DNA from: Planctomycetota bacterium
GTDB lineage: Bacteria > Planctomycetota > Phycisphaerae > SM23-33
DNA length: 37,238 bases
Direction of reading: 5' to 3'
Assembly: GCA_016235825.1 (NCBI GenBank)
Contig: JACRIL010000245.1
Span: 1 to 37,238 of the forward strand
A model generated the notes under the pieces. It was not told the DNA's origin and made no database searches. It was given only the letters and a program-made list of their open reading frames with translations. Position 1 is the first letter of the stretch; every line of letters starts with the position of its first letter. Positions 14,358-22,360 of this stretch are shown in pieces. Both the position numbers and the translations under genes were made by a program.

Positions 14358-15869
14358 TCATTTCCTGGCCTGGCCCGGCCCCTGTCCGGGCGGCGCGGGC
14401 TGCTGGGCAGCCTGCTGGGGCGAGCCGACCAGCGTTGCGGGCACGACCTCTATCGCGTGCAGCACATCGGCCGTCCGCAGGAGCTGGGCGGGAATCACGA
14501 CCGGCGCCGGCTGGCCGGCCGGGGCGGCGGCGCCCTTGCGGCTCAAATCCCTGCCGATGCCCGACAGCTTGGCGTCCAGGTCCTTGCAATATTCGCTCTC
14601 CAGGAATTCCTGTTCCTGCTTGAAGCTCATCCTCATCATGGCCAGCACGATGTCCGAGGCCACCACGGACATCAGGAACACGTTGCCCAGCGTGCCGACC
14701 AGGAACGCGATGACCTTGCCGGCATGGACATCCGGGAACTCAAAGACGCTCCATACGATCAGGATCACGCCGACAATGTTGAAGACGGCGGCGATGCGCC
14801 GCGGCCAGGTAACAGCCATCGTGGTTTCCTGGAGCGTGCACGGCTTGATGAGCCGCCTGGCTGTTATAAGCGGGATCATGGCGGCAAGGAAAAGGAACAA
14901 AAAGCCGATCAGCAGCTTGTAGCTGCCCTGAAGCTGGTTGACCGTGCCGATTATGACGAACAGGAACAGCCCCCACCGCGGGCTGACCGCGGCGGCGGCC
15001 CAGCCGGGAGTCGGAGACTCCGGAAGAAACGTCTTGAGCGTCAGCGACGCGCGGGTTACGCCGGGCAGCAGCGCCAGCACCCGCGGTCCGGTCATCGAGA
15101 GCATTTCAACCGCGAACACGAAGCCCAGAAGTTTCTTCAATTCTTCGGCCTCCTGTTCCTTGAGATGCCCCATGTCCATCATTCCGATCACCGGGAACAT
15201 CGACAGGATCAGCGGCGTTACGAACATTATCAGCCAGCTCACAAGCGCCATGATCCTTGACGCCTTTGCCATCGGCCAGATGACAGCCGATGCGATCACG
15301 CCGGCGGCGCCGATCAAGACCGAGATCAGCGATATTATCTTGAAGTTGTCAACGACTCCCAAATTGCCGCTGCCGAACATCCTGATGGTACTGTCAACCT
15401 GTTGATCGACGGCGTGTTTGATCTGGGCTTCATTGGCGTTCGGAAACTGGCTCTTGAGCGCGGCTTCCACCTTGTTGGCCACGTTTTCACGAACCTCGGT
15501 CTCGGTCATGGTGAACGTGGCAAGGTTCCAGATGCCATAGAACAGCAGGCAGACGGCCGAAACGTAAAGGATGGAACTCCGCCAGGCGACAAAGTTCTGG
15601 GCCAGCGGATCGACCACGCCCCGCCTTGCCAGCCTGGACCGCTCGATCCTGGTGGCCTGCTCGGTGCGGAAGTCGCTGGCGAAGACCCTTCTGAAAAAGG
15701 CCTTGACCTCGTCCAGCAGGTCCATTTCGTTCATGCCGGCGCCGCCCGAAGCGGAATACATAACCGCCTGCACGGGCGGTTGCGGCGAGCCAGGTTGCGG
15801 AGGCTGCTGGACGGGCGGCTGCGAAGGAGGTTGCTGCGCGGGAGGCAACGGTATCTGTCCGCCGTTCAT
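14358..15869 (-). CDS. Multi-pass membrane protein with Pro/Gln-rich N-terminus
   Basis: 503 residues, family not recognised. Residues 1-36 are a Pro/Gln-rich disordered segment (P-P-A-Q-Q-P-P-S-Q-P-P-V). Around eight hydrophobic segments follow at about 99-117, 177-197, 206-228, 247-268, 298-312, 317-337, 358-378 and 385-405. A soluble helical loop lies at 120-165 between the first and second. The C-terminus (420-503) is soluble, with a coiled segment, then again Pro/Gln/Ala-rich. AAAGGA lies 9 bases before the ATG. Function unknown. Its neighbour upstream is another membrane protein with a Pro/Ala/Gln-rich N-terminal linker, and the two may be related in role. Confidence 0.75.
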   Translation of the reverse strand: MNGGQIPLPPAQQPPSQPPVQQPPQPGSPQPPVQAVMYSASGGAGMNEMDLLDEVKAFFRRVFASDFRTEQATRIERSRLARRGVVDPLAQNFVAWRSSILYVSAVCLLFYGIWNLATFTMTETEVRENVANKVEAALKSQFPNANEAQIKHAVDQQVDSTIRMFGSGNLGVVDNFKIISLISVLIGAAGVIASAVIWPMAKASRIMALVSWLIMFVTPLILSMFPVIGMMDMGHLKEQEAEELKKLLGFVFAVEMLSMTGPRVLALLPGVTRASLTLKTFLPESPTPGWAAAAVSPRWGLFLFVIIGTVNQLQGSYKLLIGFLFLFLAAMIPLITARRLIKPCTLQETTMAVTWPRRIAAVFNIVGVILIVWSVFEFPDVHAGKVIAFLVGTLGNVFLMSVVASDIVLAMMRMSFKQEQEFLESEYCKDLDAKLSGIGRDLSRKGAAAPAGQPAPVVIPAQLLRTADVLHAIEVVPATLVGSPQQAAQQPAPPGQGPGQARK

Positions 15870-15918
15870 GGTTTTATCCTTTGCAGATCGAAAAGCTTAA
15901 AAGCATCATTCCATTCAT

Positions 15919-16055
15919 AAAGCCCCATGCGCAAGCATGGGGACGTTTGTTATTTGTTAATCATAAAAAACGGCGTCCCCGCATTAACATGCGGGGCTTT
16001 AAATAGAACCCATCGGCGAATCATTCATAAAGCCCCCTGCGCCAACAGGGGGACC
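15919..16055. repeat. Cluster of three REP-like palindromes
   Basis: Three related hairpin units: CCCCATGC-GCAA-GCATGGGG, CCCCGCAT-TAAC-ATGCGGGG in opposite orientation, and CCCCCTG-CGCCAA-CAGGGGG. The first and third are both preceded by CATTCATAAAGCC and followed by AC; the second carries the same flank inverted (GGGGCTTT). Two head-to-head units plus a third is the layout of bacterial interspersed mosaic elements built from REP palindromes. They fill the 193-bp gap between the two membrane-protein genes. Confidence 0.8.
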
Positions 16056-16062
16056 GTGTTGC

Positions 16063-16980
16063 TTACATTTTCGCCTGCGGCGCTGCGGCGGGCTGGTTCA
16101 GCGAGCGGATCCACCGCAGCAGACCTGCGATGCCATCCATTGCCGCAGCCGCCGTCACGAAAACGCTTCCGGCCAAAGCCAGAAACGATCCGATGCTCAC
16201 GCCCTGCACAAAAGTAATATATGTTCCCTTGAAATCCCTGCCGGGCGTGCCGAACCAGACTGTCAGTGCCAGGATGAACACCACCAGCCCCATCGCCGCC
16301 GAGGGTAAAAGCGCCGTCCAGCCCCATCGGGCGAGAAATCGCAGAAAAAGCTGAGGCACGGTAACAAGGAGTATCAGAAGCCCGAAAATGAATGTCACAA
16401 TCCCTCTTGCAAAATCCCATCCGAAGGCGCTGGCCGACGACTGGCCGGCCTTGCCTTCCCGCCGCCAGTCTTCAATTACTTTCAAACCTCTCTCATTCTG
16501 ACTTTTCGACAAAACGCTCTCGTGGAATTCATTGTCGCCCTCAACAGCAGCTTTGAAATCATCCAGGTCTTTCCCGGCTTTTTGGGTGTTCTCATTCTGA
16601 CGGTTTGCATCGTTGTCCCGCCATGAGCGGGTGGTTACCGCCGCGCCCCACCACGGCAGGAAGAAGGACAGGAACATGAGAAAAGCCCCGGCGCAGATCG
16701 CCAGTTTGAGGATGGGAAGCCCGCCGACGTTCAGGCCCGGCAGCTTGCCCGGCTGGAGGAATTGTCCGGGCTGGGCCGCAGGCGCTGTGTGCGCCACGGG
16801 CGAACCGGCCTGAGGGTCGGCGGATTGGCCGGCCGGTGCGGCTATCACCTGCGCCGCCATGGGCGCCGCCGCCGGCGTTACCGTGAAGACCGCGGTGCAG
16901 GCCGGGCACTGCGCCTGCCGGCCCTCGGCGCCGTCGGGCAACTGAAGCGACCTTCCGCATTTCGGACAAGAAGTTATCAT
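16063..16980 (-). CDS. Zinc-ribbon membrane protein (MJ0042-type ribbon, four TM segments)
   Basis: 305 residues. The N-terminal ribbon has Cys5-x2-Cys8 and Cys25-x2-Cys28 (S-C-P-K-C-G-R ... Q-C-P-A-C-T-A-V-F-T-V), as in MJ0042-type ribbons common in planctomycete membrane proteins. An Ala/Pro/Gln-rich linker runs to about 85. Four hydrophobic segments follow: one around L-A-I-C-A-G-A-F-L-M-F-L-S-F-F, then, after a charged soluble loop, three more in the C-terminal half. The start follows AGGAG at good spacing. No enzyme motif is visible; role unknown. Confidence 0.75.
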   Translation of the reverse strand: MITSCPKCGRSLQLPDGAEGRQAQCPACTAVFTVTPAAAPMAAQVIAAPAGQSADPQAGSPVAHTAPAAQPGQFLQPGKLPGLNVGGLPILKLAICAGAFLMFLSFFLPWWGAAVTTRSWRDNDANRQNENTQKAGKDLDDFKAAVEGDNEFHESVLSKSQNERGLKVIEDWRREGKAGQSSASAFGWDFARGIVTFIFGLLILLVTVPQLFLRFLARWGWTALLPSAAMGLVVFILALTVWFGTPGRDFKGTYITFVQGVSIGSFLALAGSVFVTAAAAMDGIAGLLRWIRSLNQPAAAPQAKM

Positions 16981-17149
16981 TTAAAACGCTCCTCTTGGAT
17001 TTCCGGCGATTCGTTTCCGGATATGTAATGAAAACCGATAATCCCCCGCCCGTCAATCCTATATTGCTGCCATTTGGAATCAGTTGCAGATGCAATCAAA
17101 CAATGTATGCGCTTGCCTTTCCGCCGGTCTTGCTGATAAAAATGTCCCG

Positions 17150-17893
17150 ATGGCCGAACCGCCCGCTGAAAACCTGAAGCCGCCCGACGACTGGGTCAAA
17201 CCGCCGCCGGACGGCTATTACTGGCAGACGCAGCGGCCTCTCAACGGCCTGATCTTCCTGCTGCCTGCGATGGCGTTCTTTCATATCTGCGCGTTCGTCT
17301 GGGGCAGCGGCCTGCTCGCCCCGGCCTTCATCGCATGGTCGATGAACCTTTGGGGGCCGGCCTCCGGCCTCCTGCCGGCCATGGTGGTCGTTACTGTCCT
17401 GCTTTTTCAGCAGTCGGCGCACAGGTTCGGCTGGTCGGTCAGTCCGCTGGCGCTGGCCGGTATGCTGGCAGAGTCGGTCCTGTGGTGCGTGCCGCTGGCG
17501 GCGATGGGCTGCCTTACCGGCTGGGCGACTAACGCCGCGGCGCAGCCCGACGGCGTGAGCGGCCTGACCGGACAGCTTGCCCAGGCCTGCGGCGCCGGCA
17601 TCTACGAGGAGTTCATCTTCCGGCTGGTCGTGATAAGCCTGATCCTGTTTTTTATGGTGGACCTGCTGAAACTTCCGCACGGCCGCTCGGCCGTCGTCGC
17701 GATCGTCCTTTCGGCCCTCGCGTTCAGCGCGTGCCATTTTCTCGTCGGCGCCGCGGCGTTCTACTGGCCGAGATTCATATTCCTGTCAACCGCCGGACTG
17801 CTCTGGGGCGGGCTGTACGTCCTCCGCGGTTTCGGTATTGCCGCCGGCGCCCACATCGCTTGGGATGTCTATTTTCACCTGTCAAACCCGTAG
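17150..17893 (+). CDS. CPBP-family intramembrane metalloprotease (Abi/CAAX-like)
   Basis: 247 residues, integral membrane. The three CPBP motifs are present: E-E-F-I-F-R (EExxxR, in G-I-Y-E-E-F-I-F-R), F-S-A-C-H-F (FxxxH) and A-H-I-A-W-D (HxxxD). About six to seven hydrophobic segments surround them. The family includes CAAX-type proteases and bacteriocin-immunity proteins; the substrate is unknown. I prefer the ATG at 17150 (MAEPPAENLKPPDDW) because the 22 residues of an earlier in-frame ATG at 17084 look unlike protein; a TTGCCT/TAAAAA pair just before 17150 would give a leaderless message. The start is uncertain. The stop codon is immediately followed, in the same frame, by a gene remnant. 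Confidence 0.82.
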   Translation: MAEPPAENLKPPDDWVKPPPDGYYWQTQRPLNGLIFLLPAMAFFHICAFVWGSGLLAPAFIAWSMNLWGPASGLLPAMVVVTVLLFQQSAHRFGWSVSPLALAGMLAESVLWCVPLAAMGCLTGWATNAAAQPDGVSGLTGQLAQACGAGIYEEFIFRLVVISLILFFMVDLLKLPHGRSAVVAIVLSALAFSACHFLVGAAAFYWPRFIFLSTAGLLWGGLYVLRGFGIAAGAHIAWDVYFHLSNP

Positions 17894-18028
17894 AAGCTCG
17901 TGCCATGCCACTTCGGCATGTTCGCGTTCAACACGCAGGACCCGCAGCCCTTCGCCGACTACATGAAGATCAAATACCCCAAACTCGCCGTAAAAATCCC
18001 AGCCCTTGCCAAGCAGGTTGTGGTATAA
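17894..18028 (+). pseudogene. C-terminal remnant of a metallo-beta-lactamase-fold hydrolase
   Basis: Directly after the protease stop, in the same frame, 44 codons read L-V-P-C-H-F-G-M-F-A-F-N-T-Q-D-P-Q-P-F and end at TAA 18026-18028. A motif of the type P-x-H-[YF]-G-M-F ... D-P-x-x-F is what I know from the C-terminal end of UlaG-type metal-dependent hydrolases, carrying a late metal-site His. The rest of that gene is absent, so this is a broken remnant, probably left by a deletion that fused its end to the protease gene. Confidence 0.6.
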
Positions 18029-18097
18029 AAATAAAAGTCGGATAAAATGCCGGAAGAACAGCCCATTAGTCAAACCATAGGCCAAGGAAATAAATTT

Positions 18098-19351
18098 ATG
18101 ACTCGTGCCGCCACGGCAATTTTGCTCATGATGCTGGCCTGCAACAGCGGGTGCGTTCTCCTGTTTCAGGACGAGTACCGTTATCTGCCCGATCCGCAAC
18201 AGAAAGAATATCAATCGATAATTGCCGTCGATGGCGCCAGTTTTACCCTTGCCGACGGGCGCACATACGAACTTGCAGGAGTGGATTTCAGTCACATATC
18301 CCCGGAGGAATTTCGTTTGGTCCAGCACCTGTTTCAAACCCTTGTGCAAAAGCCGCCTGCCAGCGGCCCAGCCTCTATGATGGCATCATCAGGACCGGCC
18401 GAATCGGAACCTGCCGCCTCGCGATTGGCAACCACCCATACAAAAACTCCAAATATCATACAAGTGGGTTATCATCAAATCAGGATATATGGCGACGCTC
18501 CGACTTTTCTTGTCATTAACCAATTGGCCGGGCGCGCCCAAATCGTAACGGGCGGAGGGCCTGAGGTTAAATGGCCCGAATTCACACCTTTTGAAAGGTT
18601 CCCAGTTCTCGTTCTTATACCAATAGTGATAGACGCGCCGCCTACTCGGTGCGATATCGGTCTGCTTTTAGTTGAGCAAGGAATGGCAGAGCCATGCTAT
18701 TCTGACCTCTCCTCCAGTGATCGCAAACTCTATGCCCAGGCGCTCAAGGAAGCCCGTAAATGCGGTTGGGGCTCATGGTGGTATCTGCGTGAAGACTATG
18801 GCGGCATTGGAAGAGCCTTGTATAGTTCTTCTTATGATTCGCCGGAGAAGGTGAAATACCTGCTTGAGAAAGCCCCCGACCGTCCCACGCGCGAGGATAT
18901 CTTTAAGTCTATTGGATATGCCATTTTTTATAATAAGCTCGATTCATTGAAACTGCTGATTGCGCACTGCGGCGATATAAATGACTGTCCGCCGGACTAT
19001 GGCAACAACGTCTATACAAAACCGCTGATCCATGCTTCTGGCGAGACTGCAAGTTGGCCGATAGATCGGGTGAAAATAGCAAAAATGATGCTTGAGCACG
19101 GCGCGAAAGTAAACTTGGCCCAGAAGAATGGGATAACCGCCCTTCACGCGGCCGCGGACGTATGCGATCCGGAGTTGGTGAAGTTGCTGCTCGCCGCCGG
19201 CGCCGACCCAAATGCAAAAACTGTTGCCAAGGGCGAAGGGTATGATGAAAGAGCCAAAAACCCGCTGGACTTCATTCGGAGGTCCCAAGAGTATCCTGGC
19301 TATAAAGAGACAGCGAAATTGCTTGAGGCGGCAATGGAGAAAAAACCATAG
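18098..19351 (+). CDS. Lipoprotein with degenerate nuclease-like (SNase) fold and ankyrin repeats
   Basis: 417 residues. The signal peptide MTRAATAILLMMLACNSGC ends in a probable lipobox (Cys15 or Cys19). The next 220 residues show a split staphylococcal-nuclease pattern: I-I-A-V-D-G-A-S-F-T-L-A-D-G-R-T-Y-E-L-A-G-V-D near the start, and much later C-D-I-G-L-L-L-V-E-Q-G-M-A with Y-A-Q-A-L-K-E-A-R-K-C-G-W-G. The acidic and Arg catalytic residues are not evident and an insert separates the halves, so nuclease activity is doubtful. The C-terminal 140 residues contain ankyrin units (M-M-L-E-H-G-A-K-V-N, G-I-T-A-L-H-A-A-A, V-K-L-L-L-A-A-G-A-D-P-N). The ATG at 18098 has AAGGAAA 7 bases before it. 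Probably a periplasmic protein-binding lipoprotein. Confidence 0.75.
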   Translation: MTRAATAILLMMLACNSGCVLLFQDEYRYLPDPQQKEYQSIIAVDGASFTLADGRTYELAGVDFSHISPEEFRLVQHLFQTLVQKPPASGPASMMASSGPAESEPAASRLATTHTKTPNIIQVGYHQIRIYGDAPTFLVINQLAGRAQIVTGGGPEVKWPEFTPFERFPVLVLIPIVIDAPPTRCDIGLLLVEQGMAEPCYSDLSSSDRKLYAQALKEARKCGWGSWWYLREDYGGIGRALYSSSYDSPEKVKYLLEKAPDRPTREDIFKSIGYAIFYNKLDSLKLLIAHCGDINDCPPDYGNNVYTKPLIHASGETASWPIDRVKIAKMMLEHGAKVNLAQKNGITALHAAADVCDPELVKLLLAAGADPNAKTVAKGEGYDERAKNPLDFIRRSQEYPGYKETAKLLEAAMEKKP

Positions 19352-19427
19352 TCTGCGGACATTTCAGGCACGGTCGCATTGATTCTGCGGTATTTGTGGG
19401 ACATTTATTAGGCAATTCTCGCCGTCG

Positions 19428-21260
19428 TCAGTCGGCGTCGAGTGTAACGACCTCGCCGTCCGAGAATCGGTAGGCCTGGGCCTCGTGAAGGGCCTTGTAG
19501 GCGCCATCCTGGCGCAAAAGCTCGGCATGCGTACCGGCCTGGGCGATCCTGCCGCCGTCGAAGACCAGGATCATGTCCGCGTGCGCCACGGTGCTCAGCC
19601 GGTGCGCTATCAGGAATGTGGTCCGCCCCTGCGACACGGACTCAACCGCCTTTTGAATCTCGCGCTCGGCCAGTGAATCCAGGTGGCTGGTGGCCTCGTC
19701 GAACAGCAGCACCCGCGGGTTCTTTATCACGGCCCTGGCGATGGCGATCCGCTGCTTCTGCCCGCCGGAAAGTTTGACGCCGTTTACGCCCACGATCGTA
19801 TCGAGGACTTTGGGCAGGGCCATCACAAAATCATATGCGTCTGCGATCCGCAGGGCCTCGAGAATTTCCTCATCGGCGGCGTCGTGGCGGCCGTAGCGGA
19901 TATTCTCGCGGACGGTGTCATTGAAGAGGATCGTGTCCTGGAGCACCATTCCGACGCCGGTCCGCAGGGCCTGGAGGTCCCAGTTGCGGGTGTCGATGCC
20001 GTCGACAAGCACTCGGCCGGAATTAGGCATGTAGAACCCCATGAGCAGGCTGGCGAAGGTGGTCTTGCCCGCGCCCGACTGGCCGACGATGGCGACGGTC
20101 TGGCCCGGCTCGACCGTAAACGAGACGCCCTGCATCGCCTGCACCTTGCCGTCGTAGGCGAACGAGACGTCTTCAAACCGCACCTGGCCCCGGATCAGGC
20201 CGTCGTGTTTGACGATTTCGCGGCCGTCCGCCTCCACCGGCTCGGTCATCAGCCCGTGCACGCGGTCGTAAGCGGCGATGCCGTTGGGGATCATGCTCCA
20301 TGCGTCCAGCAGCGTGCTGAACGGGCCCATCATTATCCAGAAAAGCGAGCCGAACCCGGTGAACTGCCCGATCGTCAACTTGTGCTGGATGACGAGCCAG
20401 CCGGCGAATCCCAGGGCCGCTACGTGCGCAAGGGTAACAATGAAACCCATGAGGCCGTGAAACAGGTTGGAGTACGACCAGTTCCGTATGCCGTTGCGGG
20501 CGATTGCCGATGCGTCCTGGGCCAGGGCTGCGCTCTCCCGCTCCTCGCGGCTGAACGCCTTGAGCACGCGGATGCCGTTGAGATTGGTGGTGATGCGGGC
20601 CGAAAAATCGGCGATGGCCTTGCGCTCGGCGTCGGCCAGTTTGTGCCACCTGTCGTGCAGACTGTGCGTTACAATGATCGCAACGGGCACGCAGGTCAGC
20701 GTAACCAGCGTCAACTGCACGTTGAAGTAGCAGAGGATCACGATTCCTATTATCATCTGCACGAACGAGACCAGGATATCGCGCGTCAGGCGCGTTATCA
20801 GGCTGTCCACCGCGTCCACGTCGGAGCTGATCTTGGCCGTGATTTTGCCCACGTCCTCGGTCTCGAAGTAGTGGACCGGAAAGCGGAGCACCCGGTCGAT
20901 CACGCGTATCCGCATGTCGCGCAGGACGTTCTTGGAGATTCGCAGCATCAGGTTGGCCCGGGCGTATCCGGCGAAGGTGTTGAACAGCATAAGCCCCAGA
21001 AATATGGCGAACCATCCGATAAAAACCATCATATCTGGGCTGGCGACCATGAGCACGTCGTCGATGACACGCTGGAGGATAAGGGGGTAGGACATTTGCG
21101 GCAGGGCCGTGATAAAAGCGATTAAGTTGGCCGCGATCAGCTTACCCGGATGGGCCTTCACCAGGTCCCAGATCAGCCCGAACCGGGCCAGATGGGCCAG
21201 CCGGTCGCGGAAGGTCTTTACTTCCTCGAAATCGTTGTCGTGACGATAGTGCCTTGCCAT
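19428..21260 (-). CDS. ABC exporter, fused membrane and ATPase domains
   Basis: 610-residue half-transporter that would work as a homodimer in the inner membrane. A type-I exporter membrane domain (about 35-335) with six helices precedes the ATPase domain (355-590). That domain has Walker A G-Q-S-G-A-G-K-T (393-400), Q-loop V-L-Q-D, the signature L-S-G-G-Q (497-501), Walker B V-L-L-F-D-E (517-522) and the H-loop I-A-H-R-L-S-T. This is the MsbA/LmrA/BmrA layout; cargo (lipid, peptide or drug) cannot be told. The ATG at 21260 begins a plausible N-terminus (M-A-R-H-Y-R-H). A promoter about 80 bases upstream and a leader hairpin support this start over the alternative at 21305. Confidence 0.9.
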   Translation of the reverse strand: MARHYRHDNDFEEVKTFRDRLAHLARFGLIWDLVKAHPGKLIAANLIAFITALPQMSYPLILQRVIDDVLMVASPDMMVFIGWFAIFLGLMLFNTFAGYARANLMLRISKNVLRDMRIRVIDRVLRFPVHYFETEDVGKITAKISSDVDAVDSLITRLTRDILVSFVQMIIGIVILCYFNVQLTLVTLTCVPVAIIVTHSLHDRWHKLADAERKAIADFSARITTNLNGIRVLKAFSREERESAALAQDASAIARNGIRNWSYSNLFHGLMGFIVTLAHVAALGFAGWLVIQHKLTIGQFTGFGSLFWIMMGPFSTLLDAWSMIPNGIAAYDRVHGLMTEPVEADGREIVKHDGLIRGQVRFEDVSFAYDGKVQAMQGVSFTVEPGQTVAIVGQSGAGKTTFASLLMGFYMPNSGRVLVDGIDTRNWDLQALRTGVGMVLQDTILFNDTVRENIRYGRHDAADEEILEALRIADAYDFVMALPKVLDTIVGVNGVKLSGGQKQRIAIARAVIKNPRVLLFDEATSHLDSLAEREIQKAVESVSQGRTTFLIAHRLSTVAHADMILVFDGGRIAQAGTHAELLRQDGAYKALHEAQAYRFSDGEVVTLDAD

Positions 21261-21275
21261 GTTTAATCTTGTCCC

Positions 21276-21305
21276 GTGCCGGCGCGCAGGGGGAACTGCC
21301 GGCAC
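21276..21305 (-). promoter_or_regulatory. Hairpin in the predicted leader of the ABC exporter mRNA
   Basis: GTGCCGGC (21276-21283) and GCCGGCAC (21298-21305) form a perfect 8-bp stem with a 14-base loop. It lies 15 bases before the start codon, inside the leader predicted from the promoter at 21338-21365, where it could limit ribosome access. It may also be a remnant palindrome. Confidence 0.45.
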
Positions 21306-21337
21306 TTGTCAACTCATGGAACCATTCGATAAATGTG

Positions 21338-21365
21338 ATTATAATTCCTTCATCCGATTAATCAA
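21338..21365 (-). promoter_or_regulatory. Promoter of the ABC exporter
   Basis: On the minus strand TTGATT (21360-21365) and TATAAT (21338-21343) are 16 bases apart, with a perfect -10 hexamer. A start near 21331 gives a leader of about 70 bases. Confidence 0.6.
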
Positions 21366-21430
21366 GCATCGGGACCGCCGGGATTATGTAAACCGACTTC
21401 GCTTCGGCTCGCTACCAGCCCGTTGAAAAA

Positions 21431-21678
21431 GGCGATGTTTGTGGCGTAGACACTCAGGGCGTACTGCCCAACGGCACGGCGGCCGAGGTCCGGGCGGCCA
21501 CTGAAAACTTATCGCCGGCATGACGCCCGGCGGGGGCGGATATATCCTGGCCGCGTCGCACACCGTCCCGCCGGAGTCGCCCGACGAGAACATCTTCGCG
21601 ATGCACGAGGCAGCCGGCCTTGCCAGACAGGAAATCTTCGACCGCGCCGCCGATTTGAGAAAGAAAAACCGGGGATGA
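21431..21678 (+). pseudogene. Frameshifted remnant of a uroporphyrinogen-decarboxylase-family protein
   Basis: The plus strand reads G-D-V-C-G-V-D-T-Q-G-V-L-P-N-G-T-A-A-E-V-R-A, then after a frame change G-G-G-Y-I-L-A-A-S-H-T-V-P-P-E-S-P-D-E-N-I-F-A-M-H-E-A-A, ending at TGA 21676-21678. Both blocks belong, in this order, to the C-terminal third of URO-D-fold proteins, more like the corrinoid methyltransferase branch (MtaA/CmuA-like) than HemE by recollection. The upstream two thirds are missing. The frameshift and truncation make it non-functional. Its presence fits a past corrinoid-methyltransferase locus. Confidence 0.72.
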
Positions 21679-21831
21679 AAATATCGCAGGTCCCGTGTGG
21701 CACACCCGCCCCGCGTGTGCGTTTTCAAACCCAGCCGAGGGCGGCTGAACCACAGATTTTCCCGCGTGCAACGAGCAGGCTTCGCGTCTAACGCCGCTTC
21801 GCCGTGCCAGGGTTGCGCGCCCTTTCCATGA

Positions 21832-22060
21832 TACCTTGCGAATTTAGAGACGCCTTGGCAGAGGCCCGAAGGGCCGGCAGAAAGTAGCCCCGGGTGAAAC
21901 GCAGCCCGTTGTCAGACGGGCGAAGTGGAACCCGGGGAAAAGTTTCATTCATTGAGTTCCAAAATTTCTGATCCCGCCACAGGCAGACGATCCCAAATTT
22001 CAGGATGCCCGGCCGTGGATTTTCGACAAGGCATTCATCTGTCGTGGGAAAAAGCTACGA
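21832..22060 (+). repeat. Structured repeat, copy R2
   Basis: Contains the hairpin GGCCC-GAA-GGGCC (21863-21875), GAAAGTAGCCC (21880-21890), and the outer stem CCCCGGGT / ACCCGGGG (21888-21895 / 21930-21937), perfect over 8 bp. The enclosed inner hairpin is GCCCGT / ACGGGC (21904-21909 / 21916-21921). AATTTC, CCCGCCACAGGCAGA and GTGGGAAAAAG follow in the same order as in R1. Confidence 0.78.
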
Positions 22061-22084
22061 CCTGTCCGCGTTTGGTCTTTCCAG

Positions 22085-22325
22085 CAACAGACCAATGAAT
22101 TGGCCACAGTCATTGGCCGGAATGTTCCGGAATTTTGTATATTCTGCCTGTGGCGGGATCGAATAATTTGGAAAATACGATGAATTGCATCCGCACCCCC
22201 GGGTTCCGCGCCGGCCGGCTTCGCCGTCCGCCGCTGCACCCTGGGCTACTTTCTGCCGGCTCTTCGAGCCTATGAATCGGCCGCATTGAATCCGCAAGGT
22301 TCTATTGTCTTGCCGGGAAAACGGA
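22085..22325 (-). repeat. Structured repeat, inverted copy R3
   Basis: On the minus strand: GACAATAGAACCTTGC, the hairpin GGCTC-GAA-GAGCC (complement of 22258-22270), GAAAGTAGCCC (22243-22253), an imperfect outer stem, GGAACCCGGGGG, then GATCCCGCCACAGGCAGA. It faces R2 about 50 bases away, so R2 and R3 together make a large imperfect palindrome of roughly 480 bases. Confidence 0.7.
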
Positions 22326-22360
22326 CTTCCCGCGTGCAACGAGTTACATGTCTTACATTT

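Larger units (their letters stand above)
21679..22360. other. Gene-free stretch dominated by two facing repeat copies
   Basis: No credible gene. 21690-21830 carries degraded repeat text (GTGCCAGGGTTGCGCGCCC resembles CGCCAAGGTTGCGCGCCC at 11217-11234). Two structured repeats follow: R2 on plus and R3 on minus. Short open frames on both strands are low-complexity products of the repeats. Confidence 0.65.

Noticed and set aside
15919..16055. CRISPR-like array
   Set aside because: Three palindromes in mixed orientation with unequal spacing and no cas genes; REP-like instead.
19683..21125. 480-codon plus-strand open frame opposite the ABC exporter
   Set aside because: Pure antisense shadow of a gene with full ABC motifs; low-complexity His/Asp/Arg-rich product.
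21520..21526. TGA in the URO-D-like remnant as a possible selenocysteine codon, given selA nearby
   Set aside because: The conserved continuation is in a different frame, so this is a frameshift, and the N-terminal two thirds are missing.
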